64,000 nucleotides of DNA, from contig OX344762.1 in assembly GCA_947034895.1 (NCBI GenBank), positions 50,013,087 through 50,077,086 on the forward strand, in the 5' to 3' direction. Below the pieces are notes generated by a model. That model ran no database searches. It saw only the letters and a list, made by a program, of their open reading frames with translations, and had not been told where the DNA came from. The position numbers were made by a program, and so were the translations under genes. Shown here piece after piece: positions 22,495-35,595 of this stretch. Positions within the stretch are counted from its first letter, which is position 1. The number at the start of each line of letters is the position of its first letter. The stretch is from Rhytidiadelphus loreus. Its lineage: Eukaryota > Streptophyta > Bryopsida > Hypnales > Hylocomiaceae.

Positions 22495-25400
22495 TTAAAC
22501 CGCTTGCACTTGAAGACCATAACGTAGAAAATAATCACGGAACTCCGTCCAAACTACAATCCCATCACTATTGGCATCTAACTTCTTGTACATGTCATCC
22601 ACCAATTCCTGCATTGACGCTTGTGGTTTTGTTACATAACAATGTTTAACAACACATACTGAATAAGTGAATCGAATTGAATTTGTAGCAGAATCCACGA
22701 TTACAGTTCCAAAAGACAAATTACATACCGATGGCACGTATCTATGGCCTGATTTGATTTCAGTGAGATCCTCCATCATCAATAGAAGTTCATCCTTACT
22801 CAGTTTGTGGTCTGAATCTACGTTATAACGATCCCATACCCTTCACACCCAACACTAGTGACAGATTAGAAGCTATTTCAAGTACGCATACACTCTAAAT
22901 ATAATGCAAAGTCTGGGGTTCAAGGCAAACGTGTCAGCCTTGTCCACAGCCTTATTAGCTAGTCAGAAAAGGGTTATAACTCATAATCCTTCTTCTCATT
23001 CTAAGCCCTTAGATCACCCAAAAAGTACAGATTTGGACATTCTCGATTGAGTAGAACTTGGCACGATGTCTAGTTATACCATCTAACTCGCGTATCCGTG
23101 GCTTTAACACCTATGTCCTTCACGTATCTCTAGCAATTTCACTACCACCGCTGGTTTGCAAGTGCTATGCTTATAGGCCTTCGATTTTATTTGATAGTAG
23201 GTAAGGTATACGACTTTTCTATTACAAATACTTGGCTTCCCATGACTCCAATTCTATAGATGCAGGGTGTGAACTCACCTTCTTAAATCGCCTTCTTGTA
23301 GCGTTGAGCTCTCAAGGTGGCAGATAAAGGCCTTGCCAGGATCAGCCCATGCACTAGAGAGATAATCACTAGTCTGCATATGGTTCAACCTCGACACGGT
23401 TCGTGCAAACGCAAACTCCTCATCACTCTCCACGTATTTTGACCCTGTTGAGGGGAAGCCGGCGTCACCTTTTCCTTTTACTGCAGAATCCTCTGCCCTG
23501 CCATAACATGCCCTCTTCAAACTCTAGGCCTCTATAAACTAGAGATTATCATTTCACATACACCGACCCTCCCATTCACCTAATATAGTAGAAGAGGAGT
23601 TAGGGGAATGGGGGTGGAAAGTTAGAGTATTGGTACCAGTTGTTACAGTGATAGATGAAGGCAACAAACAAGCCAGAGAACAGAAATCAGAACCAAATAT
23701 GAAATTTAACTGATTACAGCTTTACCTGGGTTGATATAAACCGCTAGGATCAGTTTCTGCGCTTACAATCACTTTCACTTTCTACAAGGACAAGATCCAG
23801 TAGTGAGATCCTTGCCTCTGCTGCATTAGTTTGAAGACAATTTCCTGATGAATTAGACTGAAAATAAATTCTCTTTCCCGTGTATGCATAAAAACTTCGT
23901 AATTTATTAACTGTAAAGATTGTGGAGCTTAGCCCAGGCTAAAGAGGGTGGTTTACTGTTTTTTAGCCCCCATTTTAGTACGACAGCCTGGCTGAAATCA
24001 GTTTCAGCCTGGAGTTTAACCCGGAATCATCAATTCTCACGAAGTATTAGTCCCCCACTCAAGCGGTTAGAGCCTCCGGCTGCTTTATCCCCAGGGCTAA
24101 TTTTGATCTTAGACCTTTCATGTTCTTTATGGAAAGAAAATTTTGAATGAGATTTATTCAAGAAAACAAGGCTTATTTGCAGTTTTTAATCAGGTCAGAG
24201 TAAACAAGAACTAAGGAAAGACAAGTCCTTATTCTTATGCTGCTCGAGTCGGAACATGTATTGCCCTCCTCTAGGACCTGAAAATGACTTGACTAGGACC
24301 GCCAGGCCTTTAGAAGTTCAGTAAATGTACCTGCTCGTAGAAAACATCCACCAGAGTGATGAACCTCCTTGCCTGCAACAATAAATTCCAGGTTATAATC
24401 TACAGTTTATTCGGGGTATAGCAGAATGGCAGAGTTGTTCACAAGAAATTCACTGCATGCTGATACAGATAATCAAACAGATTTAAATTTACGGGGCATG
24501 CATGACGAGGGCGGCATTGTCTGCTAGGTCGCCACAGTTTTCTGAAAATTCGGAAGCTACTGGAGTATGAAGTGGTTGGTGCGTACGAGCTCGGAGTGGA
24601 TCCTAGTCAGACGTGGGATGTCTGATATGAAAATCGTGTGAAACGAGGACGCAATTGCAAGGTAGTCTGCCGCTCCCTTCGCAGTACCACAAAGCTCCTT
24701 GAATGTAAATGCTGCTACACCTCCAGCCGCTTTCGGAACTGCCATTCATCACATGATACCTTAATGTTATGCAACACTCTTATCTAGGACCCTCTCTATA
24801 TTGTTGAAGAAAAGACCGTGTAGAATATAACTGGAGTCCATGGATTCTTATGAGACCTGCCTGACTATTTACAACCAAAGGAACAGTCCATAAGAGCATT
24901 CGGCATGGCTCGATCAATATAGACAGGTCTAGAAGTTGATTTCTATAAACTGATACTGGTCACCAACAGCTGGGTTGATTACCTTCTATGGTGCGACTTC
25001 CTTCCTTCAAAATTGTACGACCAACGGCACGGTCCCCTGCGAGCTGCTTGAAGCCCAGCTCCATTTTCTTAGCTGAATTGTCATCAAGTGGCGTGTGCCA
25101 TACTTTGTCCAGAGCACTAGATGATCACCCATAATCTATTAGCGAGTCAAGCAACAGGAAGTAGCAAGAATTTAAACTAAGAAAAGAGCATCAAGCCGTG
25201 ATATGGCGCACTCGTATGGTAGAGAAACTGCACAAAACGGTATCCTGATTATCAAAGTCACCTGGAACCTTCAGGGCGAGCACCGACCAGACGATAATCA
25301 GCTGCTTGCGGACGAAAAGCAAAAACTTGACATCGACTCTTTATCAGTTCAATGCATGGTAAAAATAACTCCCTTTGGATACCATTCTTGTACAACTGCA

Positions 25401-28083
25401 AGCACAGACAAGATTGAGAAATTCGATCCTTAAAGATGAACGACGTAGGCATGATCACTAAGCTACTCATGTAGTTACTGCAGGGATCAGCATTATTTTT
25501 AGGAACAGAATCCATCCCTCATTTGGGGAGAAAAGAGAGAGAACTCAGGAAATGTCAAAGTAGGATCCAAGTTTACAACTAGCTCTTAACATTCAATAAC
25601 GACGTGAAGCAGTGTAGTGAAGAGATGTTTGTTGGGGCTCACCCATCTCATAACGTAGGAAAACACTTTCGATTCGAATCAGATTTTAACAGTAAGAAAT
25701 AGTCATCCGGAGACAAACCTCAGTGGGCGCACGATTTGAAGACGCCACCATGATTCCTCCCCCTTTGAAAAGATTCTCTAACAATCTTTTCAGAAGCATG
25801 GCATCAGCTATGTCAGTGACCTGCCAGGAACAACCCATGCAACCAACTCCTCAAAATACAATGTTCTCTAATGTAGTAAGACGCCTAGATGTCATTCCAT
25901 TGGTATTCATAATGTGTACATATCTCGCTTTGAAGAGAAAACCAAATAAGAAATCAGAGGGACGCATCTCGCATGGAAACTATGCTAAACAACAGTATAT
26001 ACTAAGATTCAATCGAGATCTACACGAAATGGCAATCAAAACATAGGATATGTTATTCAGTAAAAACTTACTAGCAATTGAAATGAAAGATCTGGATACC
26101 AGAGTAGCGATGGATTATGAAGGTGTTCGAGTCGTTCTCAACCTGAAATTCATCAAAGCAGAGTAACCAGCCTGTCTTCAAGACATCGGTGGCCAGTACT
26201 TCCACAACGTCAGCATCCTTGGGGTGCGAGGTTCGCATGTTGTGGAGTCTGGTCCATTATGTCAAATAGAACAAGTTTCACAGTTCAGGTATACATACCC
26301 AAAATCGACCTATCCCAATTGTGATCCCTATTGTTGGGCCAATTGCACCCTCTTCCACTCTTGCATTCTAATGTAGTGAAAACTGTAAAGCATTGCATTA
26401 TGACTTTTTCAATGTGGTTGAAAGGGTCAAAATTGGGTTGAAAAGTCATGGTTTTATAACTTCAAGGAACACCACCATGTTGTTTAAACACATGGCAAAA
26501 GGTTCATTCATTATTACACAATTTGGAGGGACACTTTTGGGTTACCATTGCAACCGAGAACAAAAGTCTAAAGAACCACATTCAAATCCAACAGTCAAGA
26601 CTAGGTCCCCTAGGGACACCAATGGGAAGCTATATGTTTTTGTTTTGACCACCTATATTGAGTTGACCAAAATACACCTTTGAACTGTTGTTCTATTTGC
26701 AAAAATATAATCTCGGATCCAATCAGTATATACAACGACGACAATACGTCATCCTCCCTTATCGGCTGATCTCAAGAGTGTATCCAAGAAATGATCGTGC
26801 ATGAACAGTTGTCCTTAAGGACGGTGTCACCATAGGAGAAACAAATGGAAAACGATACGAACTGTGTGTGTCCTTTGCAATTTGTCAGTAGCATGCAAAG
26901 GTGACGATAGGTGATGGTACATCCAGTTCTTGCCTCTGCGTGTGTCACGGCAAGGCAGGTGGCCTTGCAAAGCAGTCCCTGGCAGAAAAGGATACTAAGC
27001 ACCCGGATGCATGAGTCTCATGCCCGGTCAAGACAAAGACGTCCGAGGGATAACCTTCTAGGAATTTGTAAAAAACTTGACTCAGCCCAAAGGGGTGATG
27101 AACCTGACTCCAACAAATTGTACTTGTAACCAAAAATGAAGGGGATCATATCTTGTGTGCAACTTAATTCTGTGTCAATAAAGACTTACATGGCGTGTGC
27201 ACGCGCTGCACCTTCGCTTACCTCTTATGAATGTCGAGCATGAATTGGTGAAAATGAACTCTTCGCTTGCCTTGGATGGGACTACAGTGAAAGAAAATAT
27301 CCGCCACCAACGACTTTCCTGTGCCTACCCCTCCATAAATATAAACCCTGTACCACAATTTGGAGCGTACAAAACTCAGCATTAACAATTAGAAAGAGTG
27401 ATACACTTCAAAGCTCTGCACTCTTCAGTACTAGTTTGCGAAAGATCAACTTAATTTCATGAAATTTACAAAAAGAAAATGCAAGGGAATGATTGCCAGG
27501 CGGGGGGTACTGACTACAAGGGATGATTCAAAATAAAAAATAGAAAAAAACATGTAAATCACAATTGTCAGGAAGTACACATTAGGGTTAGGAGTCATCC
27601 ATATACACTACAGAAAGGAGATAGGGTTTGATGCCTGTCGCCATCTTTTATACGGCTGACGTCAAAATCTCTGGTGCATTGACAGGTACTATCGATCTAA
27701 CCAAAAATTCAAATAAAACTGCAAACAAGCCCTAATCAGTCAGTCTTAGCTAGGACGTACCCTTGGGGAGCCATCTTTGGTCGGCTCAATCCCACAGCTG
27801 AGAAAAGCTTGTTGCCGATGCCTGGCGTTGGTTGCTCATACGTTTCAAGCTCCCTGTGCAACCGTTCGAGGGGCTGCAATGCAGCGACTTGTCCTGCATC
27901 CAATTTGATCGCTCCCGCTTTGACCAACTGGTGATATGCGTCCAACGGATACGTTCCTCTCGGAATTCTCTCTAGGCTTTCCACAATCCCTCCATAGCCA
28001 CGGACTCGCAGCTTGAAGATATGACCGACGGCAGGAATGACACAGTAACCTAATGAGTGCTGTACGCGGCTCCATCGCCTCAT
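22495..28083 (-). CDS. AFG1/LACE1-type mitochondrial AAA ATPase with C-terminal EF-hand pair
   Basis: Twelve coding exons (minus): 28083-27761, 27347-27222, 26248-26143, 25820-25719, 25395-25262, 25116-24983, 24738-24587, 24372-24331, 23781-23726, 23497-23279, 22840-22729, 22608-22495. They sum to 1620 nt, 539 aa, with GT/AG borders. AFG1 signatures in order: GGVGTGKS (Walker A, 113-120), RRVHFHQFMLDIHKR, LLCFDEFQVTDIADAM (Walker B at 178-185), SSNRAP (about 213-217), LYKNGIQRELFLP, LDKVWHTPL, FKELCG, ARRFITLVDVFYEQ, and EEFAFARTVSRLNHMQT. Known of the family: mitochondrial inner-membrane ATPases that help degrade or extract respiratory-chain subunits. Unusually, about 100 residues follow the AFG1 core, with two EF-hand loops: N471-E482 (NVDSDHKLSKDE, Gly replaced by His) and D513-E524 (DANSDGIVVWTE, canonical). 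The first ATG in frame is at 28083; a further upstream exon with a transit peptide is possible. The 26.2-27.2 kb intron holds a family B repeat. Confidence 0.9.
26337..26682 (-). repeat. Dispersed repeat family B inside an AFG1-EF intron
   Basis: Its reverse complement aligns in order with 32955-33270: blocks ATAGGTGGTCAAAACA, CATCCCATTG-like, GACTTTTCAAC, CCCTTT, and ACATTAG(A/G)ATGCAAGA. It lies in the intron between the 27222-27347 and 26143-26248 exons. A 96-codon open frame at 26393-26683 is part of this repeat, not a gene. Confidence 0.6.
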
Positions 28084-29006
28084 GGCATGCAATGGCTGCA
28101 CTTCATGAAGCGAAAAAGAAACCGGAAAATGAAAGATTAGCTACGGAGCACTGCCATCGTTGTCAAATGGCGCTTCGTCGCCACAATCAATGGCTGATTA
28201 TGCTGCACGAAAGCCCAAAAAATGCCAAAGAGACCCGAAAGTTCTTAGGGGTCAAAATTTGCAACAGTTTATAGCAATGAAGAGGAAATGCTATCAACAT
28301 TGGCAGTAAGTATTGGCCTGCTTGTCAAATGAGCCCTGCCACCACAGCCATGGCGGATTCTGTTGCTATAGGAGACACCGAATGGCAGACGGAAGATCCA
28401 AGAATCCGAAAACTGCTACAGTCTCTAGTAATGAAGAGGAAAATAATGCTATCAAAACGTTACAAGTCGCGCGCGATGGAGGTTCACCCCACATGTTCTT
28501 ATCAATTGCACGATGGCGCCATTCGTTACAAGAGCTCGATACGCAATTGACCTCGGATAACTGCAACGGCTTTCGACGTACGTCATCACTTGGTCGCTAA
28601 AAATTTGAATCTCAGTTACACATGATCATGAAAGACCTGGACCAGAATAGAAACAACTTCAGCTATGACCTAAAGAATCTGGCCATGGAGATTCAAGATC
28701 CAGCCTCGTTAACAACTCGCATTCGTAGAGATATCGATTTCAAATGCAACCGACGTCCAAGAACCGCAGTCACCAGAACACAGTCATGATACTCCAAGAA
28801 TCGCGAGCAACACCCTGATAACCACAATCGTTGGCTATTTCTTCAACAGATTCAAGTTCTGTGCGCATTTCACACGATCATCATAGCGTGAAATTCGCAA
28901 AATATATCAACATAGTCGCCCTATTCTCAACGGGAACCGCAACTTTGGCGATGAAGAGGGACAGAAATTAACCTGGCTGATGACGAGCGCCGTTGTATGG
29001 TTAGGA
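28084..29006. other. Upstream flank of AFG1-EF
   Basis: Mixed-composition sequence with no domain-bearing frame. It may hold the AFG1-EF leader or non-coding 5' exons. Confidence 0.4.
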
Positions 29007-29381
29007 TCAACTTCTTGTGAACTTGATACTGAGAATTGATACAGTTCCAACTAGTGAATGCGCAAGTGATGGTTTGGATAGGCAAATAGACTGTAGCCAA
29101 GAGTGAAGGAAGCCATAAACGTAGTGAAACAGTAGAATGCAACAGAGTTGTGGTGAACCGTTACCGTTAGACTTAGCTTTGCCATCGTAGTCGACAGCTG
29201 TGAAGGCCAGAGTCATCTTGTATGCGGTATGAACTCCATGTGAGAAAACGCTTGGTTCTCGATCAACACTCTTCAAAATCTTGTAGCGAACTGTAGCGGA
29301 TACAATTCGTGCTCTCTCACGAATTGTATCGCTAAGTATTAATGACAGGAGAAGATACTGCCACAAGTCTGTATCATACAT
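29007..29381 (-). other. Possible exon of unknown gene or AFG1-EF leader
   Basis: An open minus-strand frame with residues such as YKILKSVDREPSVFSHG and MTLAFTAVDYDGKAKSNG. A GT donor follows at about 29172 (CTAACG|GTAACGG). I do not recognise the sequence. It could be an upstream exon of AFG1-EF, a separate small gene or chance. Confidence 0.2.
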
Positions 29382-30044
29382 ATGTGCTCATACTTAAATC
29401 CGCAACTGAAAAAGCAGAAGCGGTGAACCTTCGTTATCTGTAAAAAACAAAGTATGTGAAACCAGGAGAAGCAGGAATTCAAAGAAAAGTCATACAAACA
29501 TTTTCAAACTTCAATCACATCGTACAAGGTTTCAAATGAATAAAAGCCAGGGAAATGATAGACACTCAGAAGCTCAGTGTTATGTTTTAGTGTACAAATG
29601 TATCACGAATTATTAGATACACAGGCGTCTCCTCATGTGGAGCTCCAAAATTGGTGTTGGTCACAAACTCCAACTACAATCAGTTCTGAACCTAAATTCT
29701 AATTACACCTACCCCCTGCTGCAGGCACTCATATATACAGAATGATCACCATCTGTGACCACAAACCCCCACTCCACCTTTCACTATACCCAAGGATCGA
29801 AACTGCATCCCCCTTTACCCCTCCTCCCTCACACCGAAAACGAAAAACAGCGAAATTTCTCCCGTCATGAAGTTCATGATCACACAATTACAGCTTCCTC
29901 GCAGCTTCCGAGAAATCAACCCCGTCTAGAACAAGGTTTCATCTCTCCCATGAATTGAAGCCAACCAAACTCAGATACCACCAACTCCTTCGGCAGTTGG
30001 CTCACCAGTGGTCCTCTGTTCATTTCCTTTCACAGCATTTCCTT
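29382..30044. other. 3' flank of the EXORDIUM-like gene
   Basis: No gene seen. The part next to 30045 is presumably the EXORDIUM-like 3' untranslated region. Confidence 0.4.
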
Positions 30045-31055
30045 TCACGACACAGGCATGCAAGTTAGAGTGGCAGGATCCCACAGAGCAGGCAACAGGT
30101 ATTTTCTGGTGCCTTCGCCCTGCGCATTGTAGCTGGCACTCGTGATAGGGTCAACAATCAGCTGGCCGGGGTTGCCAGGGAAAGCACCGGCGCCATAGAT
30201 GCCAGTGCAAGCCGTGGCGGCTTCCAAGGGGGCTGAAGCGTCGCCCTGGTAGTAGCCATTGTTGAAAGGGTTCGTCACCGTCCCGGCCAACATGCTGGCC
30301 ACGTTAATCACCATGCCGTCGATTCCGGCATCTGCGTTCGGCGATACCAAAGCTTTCGCGCCTTGTGGGCCATATTGCGGGAGCGCATAAGGCCACGCAC
30401 ATTGCCCCGGACACTGCGTTCCGGAATTTCCCACCCAGGAATACGGCAGCATGAAATTCTTGGACGCTGGGGTGGCCGAAGTGAACGAGTGCGACGCGCA
30501 GGTGTTCATGCAGAAGCCTTCGGCTTCCACATCGGCCGCCGTGAGGAGGAAGTAGATGGCGGAAGGATCAGCAGGCAGAGACGCCAAGGCCTTCACCACC
30601 AGGGTTTCGAAGTCGGCTTGCTTCAGCGTCTTGCCCATGCTGTAGTTATCGTCAGCTTGACCTGCGAGCTTGACCGTCCCGGCGGGGATGTTGTTCTTGC
30701 TGTCCTTGTACCCCGAGGTCAATTTCCACCAGCTCGCAACGGAAGGGTGAACTTCCGCACCGGGGTTTTCGAACGAGGAGAAGAAATCGGTGACAATTGC
30801 TTTCTGCGCAGGGCTGAAAGTGCCATACCAGACGATGTACACGTTGAGAGCCGGGCTGCCAGCGAGCAATGGGCCATTGTGGTATGGCAGCACCAATGTG
30901 TTGCTCACCAGCTTGAAGAGCTTCCGCCCTGTGCTCACGGCCTCAGTCTCAGTCGCTTCAGTAATCGAAAACAAAGGCGGGGGACGGGCTTCCACCACCA
31001 TAGCCACCACCAACAGAACATACAACACCGAAACGCTCACTCGAACTCCAGCCAT
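30045..31055 (-). CDS. EXORDIUM-like / phosphate-induced (PHI-1) secreted protein
   Basis: Intronless, 336 aa from the ATG at 31053-31055 (MAGVRVSV); the longer open frame has only a TTG start. Residues 1-24 form a hydrophobic signal peptide ending near VVEARP. The mature part has the PHI-1/EXO pattern: NVYIVWYGTFSPAQKAIV, PSVASWWKLTSGY, IYFLLTAADVEAEGFC, SWVGNSGTQCPGQCAWP, and an Asn-Gly/Tyr-Gly-rich end (NPFNNGYYQG, GIYGAGAFPGNPGQL). Known of the family: EXO/EXL proteins are apoplastic, about 300-350 aa, often single-exon, and linked to brassinosteroid-promoted growth and carbon status; their biochemical activity is unclear. The coding region is much richer in GC than its surroundings. All conserved Cys residues appear present. 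Expected to be functional. A candidate TATA box lies about 435 bases upstream. Confidence 0.92.
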   Translation of the reverse strand: MAGVRVSVSVLYVLLVVAMVVEARPPPLFSITEATETEAVSTGRKLFKLVSNTLVLPYHNGPLLAGSPALNVYIVWYGTFSPAQKAIVTDFFSSFENPGAEVHPSVASWWKLTSGYKDSKNNIPAGTVKLAGQADDNYSMGKTLKQADFETLVVKALASLPADPSAIYFLLTAADVEAEGFCMNTCASHSFTSATPASKNFMLPYSWVGNSGTQCPGQCAWPYALPQYGPQGAKALVSPNADAGIDGMVINVASMLAGTVTNPFNNGYYQGDASAPLEAATACTGIYGAGAFPGNPGQLIVDPITSASYNAQGEGTRKYLLPALWDPATLTCMPVS

Positions 31056-31487
31056 GGATACAAGATTTTGACTCAAATTTGCAGATACACAACCTCCGAA
31101 GTACTAAAACTATCAGCAACCCTTAAGAACAGGAAAATGCAGTTGCACTTCCGAATCAGAAGAAGAAAAAAAACAGAGATCGCAGGTTGACAGTCAGTCT
31201 TTTCTGGGTTTCACGATCGCCAAATTGCGACAACTTAGGCGTCCAGACACAAAACTATTCGAAATTGACGGAAGATAATGTGGAAATGTACCCAAAGATA
31301 TGTCTACAGAAACTGTATTGCAGCTACCAAAATAATACTATGCAAAATTCGCCTCAACCAAGTTTCTGAAAGACCGAGAAACGAAGCTGCTTGTAGAGGT
31401 AAAGAATACAACTAATACGAAAGGGACCACAAAACACTCAGAACCTATCACCCTTCTACTACAAGAGGACACACCAACAAAAACTGC

Positions 31488-31494
31488 TTATATA
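31488..31494 (-). promoter_or_regulatory. Candidate TATA box for the EXORDIUM-like gene
   Basis: Minus-strand TATATAA in AATATATAAGCAG. Transcription from here would give a leader of about 400 nt. A second possible box, CTATAAAT on the minus strand, is near 32157-32164. Confidence 0.35.
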
Positions 31495-31884
31495 TTCTCG
31501 GAAAGCCTCTCCACAAGGACCTTATAAGAGCCTTAACTACAGCACAGACTGGACTGACGGTACCCTTCGACTAGCTGCAGCTAGCAAGCAGAACCTACAA
31601 CTTACTCCTCAAGCTAAACTACGCGCTTCGTCTAAACCCCTGGCCACCACGTCGAGAGCCGAGTGCCCAACTGTCGTCTCCCCTCGTTTGTACTGCACGA
31701 ACTCAAGTGTGCCTACTTAAGGAGCTTCCCAGGTGACAAGCCCTCAGTCTACAGCTGGAGCCTCGTACGTCACTGCTGGCTGGGGTTCACAAGACAATTC
31801 AACTTGTGATGTGAAAGACTTGACCTTTGAGCCGTTGTGCAGGCAGGCAGGCAGGCTCAACCCAACATCCGGCTTAAACTCACT

Positions 31885-32046
31885 CAGACGAACTGAACTG
31901 AACTAAACTGAACTGATCAGGGAGGCTTAAAGGGTTTTTCAAGCCTGATCGAGATCGACAGACTTGGACGTTAAAGCTAGCTAGCTGCTACTTCCTTAAC
32001 GTAGCTGCTGCTGCTGCAGCTGCAACTGCAACTGCTGCTGCAATTG
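31885..32046. repeat. Simple repeats in the EXORDIUM-like upstream region
   Basis: A (GAACT)n run at 31890-31916, a CTAGCTAG stretch near 31977 and (CTG)n/(CTGCAA)n runs at 32004-32043. Ordinary microsatellites. Confidence 0.6.
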
Positions 32047-32399
32047 TGGAGTGTGCAGAGACTGAGACGATCGAATACCTACGACGCTTCACTTACACAG
32101 ACAGATCAGATGGACAGCAGGTTTTGCTTGATGTGGGTGGAATGTGTATCGGGTGGGATTTATAGTTGTGTGCGTGTCCCTGAACTGGGATGCCAGCTGC
32201 AAATTGCAAGGGTGGTATTTCCAAGAAAAAAAAGAAAAGAGGAGAGGAGAGAGGAGTCAGCTGGTGCCAGGGAGGCGGAAAGATCGTTGTGGAGTGCCAG
32301 CCGTGCGCCTGCCCCTGATGAGTGGTGATCTATCTTCACCTGCCACTACTGATCGCCCTGCTTTGCTTTCCCCTCCTGAAGAAGAAGATTAACGGAATT

Positions 32400-32950
32400 A
32401 TTTTAGGTTTGGGTTTTAAGTGTGTTTTTTTTATTCATCGGGTAGCACCGATTGACAGTTGAGATCACATCCGTGCCAGCCAGAGAGAAAGACGAGGAGA
32501 GTGCCGTGAGGGGGTGGGATCATTGCTTTCTACTGTAGTTGGAATTTGGAAATGAGAGCTCATGGCAGGTGAGTGTCACAACAAGTGCTGCGAAACATAA
32601 TGTACAAAACACAAAACACAACAAAATTGATTTCGTAAGCTTGGGAAGCTGTGAAAAATTCCTTGTTTTTTTTGAAGCTTTGAAAAAAAAAACTGGGACT
32701 GAGTCAGTGAGGGGAATGGTCCTCAAAATTTAATGAGGTTTAGATATCCCTAGCTAAGTAGAGCACTTGCTTTTATTGGGAAATTAGCTCATGTGAGAGA
32801 TACAAGTGCTGCTAAAGACAGACACTCGAATTTCATAATTTGAAGAATTCTGAAGGAGCGTGATAATTTTTGTAGGCAATTTCAATTCATGGATGAAACG
32901 ACAAATCAAATAATATTCTTTTTGTACTTGGGCAATTAGTGTTGAGAGAG
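32400..32950. other. Intergenic sequence
   Basis: No gene recognised; T- and A-rich tracts. Confidence 0.45.
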
Positions 32951-32954
32951 AAAA

Positions 32955-33270
32955 ATACATTTATTTATAGGTAGTCATAGCAAAATCACGTAGCATCCCA
33001 TTGTGGATGGTAGGGGGGGACTATTCTTACCTTTGGAGATACTAATGGGTCTCTCTTAATTCCCTACGTAATTCAAATATCAATGTAAAAGTGTTTCTTT
33101 ACATTGTGAAAGAATGTAGGATTATTTTGCTATGTGCAAAAAGACACATGATTGTTGGTGTTAATTGAATTTGTGAAATGGTGACTTTTCAACTAAATTC
33201 CAACCCTTTGAGCCCCAATTGCACACTCTCTACAATTTCTAATACATTAGGATGCAAGAAATCAAAATTG
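32955..33270 (+). repeat. Dispersed repeat family B, full copy
   Basis: Matches the reverse complement of 26337-26682 along its length, and its left end matches 20730-20790. No coding frame. Class unknown. Confidence 0.6.
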
Positions 33271-35595
33271 GGTTCAAGACTAGGGGATCTAAAATTAGAC
33301 TTTGGTCCATAATGGATTGGTCCACCTTACAAGGTTGTTGGCTTTAGTCCCTAAGAGCCTCAAAGTTCATATTCTAAATGACAAACACAATGCTTGAAGG
33401 TGATATTGTCTTTAAATAATTTTTCATTTGTCAAAATTAAGTAACCCTCACAATTAAGCAATACAATACAAAACAAGAAGCCACGCTACAATTGCAAGAA
33501 GCTTTGTCTTTGTAGCATTGTATGACTAATTAACTTATCAATTTAAATCCTACTAAAAACATTTCTCACATGGAACTTTATAACATTGTTGACCAACCTA
33601 AACCATTTTCCCTTGGAGATTGGGATAATCCCCCTTTAGATCCCTAGGAGTGAATTTAGTTTATTTTCCAAATCATCATTGGTTGGTTGGTAAGTTGCAA
33701 TCCTAGAAGCTCCCGCTTTCTGGAGGAGGAAAAGGCCCCCCAATATTGGTTAATAGTGTTATGTTCTTGTTACTAGAGAGCCAACGATACTAGCTTGTGA
33801 GCATGAAAATGCAAGCCTATAAGCCTTGAGCACATGTATAAGTAGATGCTCTACAACCATTGAAGGTGCTTATATTATAAGCACCTATAATAAAAGTACA
33901 TAGTATAATATTAGTATCCTACAATCATGAAAATTACATATAGTATAACGACCCCTATAACATAGATGTATAGTCTTCTAGGTTCACGTGCACATGATTT
34001 TAGGTTCACATCATACAACCATAACCAAGTAGCCTTGGTCCTCGTCTTTAGTCTACAATTAGCAAATCTTGTGTCTTGCACTAATTGAAACGTTTAAGTA
34101 TTATTTAGCGGTTCAATTCGGTTCAATTTTCCATTCAACATGTTATTAAGTTAAACTTAGTATTAGGGGTAGTCATGCCTTCTTTGTTGCACGCCCATTC
34201 TTCAAAGAATGGAAACGTAACAGCTCCCTATTAGCTTCATGTTGATTCTCCATGGTAGAATATTTTTCTCCCGCCAAATCTTCTCCACGTCCATTATTCT
34301 CCTCTAGAAATGATTGAATAATAGGTGTGAAGAAGTTTTATTTGTAGAAATATACTCTCTTGCACTTCTAAGTTCCACCATTGTGCTAACGATTACGAGA
34401 AGTTGCCACTGCCAATGTTACCCTTGTCGTTGGTGTCTGCATGCATCACCTCCCCCTGCACCATGAGTGACAAGAACACTTGCGATTCTACTAGTTGGCT
34501 TGTCTATTTTGTAGTTCAAAACAAATCGATGATGTATGCAACAACTCATCCCATCATTTTGACTAGAAAATTACTGCAGAAAAGTTATCGCAAGTCAAAT
34601 CCATTCTTTGTTCTCATCCTCCACACCATACAAAAGGCTAGGGTGAATTGACCCCCTCGCTCATCCACGAGGGAAGATGCTAAATTTGTTTACTTGACAC
34701 GCATGATAAAATTTGCAAATTTTGAATTCATATTTGCAATCAAAGTCCCCAAATGAGCGAGGAGTTTGGCATAGAAAATATATATTAATCACGCTCAAAA
34801 TAGGGGGGGTCTATTCACCCTGGCCACACAAAAAGGAGTGTCACACCTTCTTCACCTGGAATTGACTGCTCCCCATTGTCTTTTGTTGTTTTCTCTCACC
34901 AACTTCTCATTCTTCACATAAGTTTACATGATGAAGAAGGTGTGACTACCCCATCCTCTTGTTGATGACTCGCGTTTGCATTTGTCGACTCTCCTCTCTC
35001 GGTTGCTTCCTTCGTTCGTGTCTGTTCGCAGTGAATTTGCGGTCCTGTCTGGTTCTGGAAATGCTTGCCCTCAGAGTGAGTGAGCTGGAGCTGGAGATCC
35101 AAGGATCTTGCCTGCGGTGCCTGCGCGGTGCCTGCGTGCCTGCCTCCCTCCCTGTGCCTGCAGGGCGGGGCGGGGCAGGGCAGGGCAGGGCTTGTGTAAC
35201 GTAACGGTGACCGCGCAGCTTCTCAGTCACTCTCTTCAGGTGCATGCAGTGCTGGCTGGCTGGCTGGCAGCGGTAATAAACTGAAAGCTGGGAAACGTAA
35301 TTACCAACGTCAGGCGTCACTGTCCGTCCGTCTCTCTCCCCGCCCTTGGCCGCCTGGACGACCTCACTGGATACCGTGAGAAGCTCGTGTGCTTGCTCTC
35401 CACGGCTCTGTATCACCAGGGCTTGGGAGATCTACCAACCGTGAAGATTAAGCCATAAACAACGCTGCAATCGCCTTGGGGGCGGATGAATGACAAATAA
35501 TCCATCTATATATGTGAGTGGTTTGTGGGACAAAAGTGTGACTATTCATCTTTGGAATTTTGTGTGAAAAGGGGAGGTTTTCTATTGTAGTTTGA
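33271..35595. other. Gene-free intergenic sequence
   Basis: Nothing recognisable as a gene. A short GC-rich patch at 35110-35195 includes (GGGCA)n, and a (TGGC)n run lies near 35255. Probably old repeats. Confidence 0.5.

Noticed and set aside
24040..24110. tRNA-like stretch (GCGGTTAGAGCCTCCGG)
   Set aside because: No acceptor or anticodon stems can be formed convincingly; inside an AFG1-EF intron.
26393..26683. 96-codon plus-strand frame
   Set aside because: Lies wholly within dispersed repeat B in an AFG1-EF intron.
30363..31190. 275-codon plus-strand frame
   Set aside because: Antisense shadow of the GC-rich EXORDIUM-like gene; the minus strand carries the signal peptide and family motifs.
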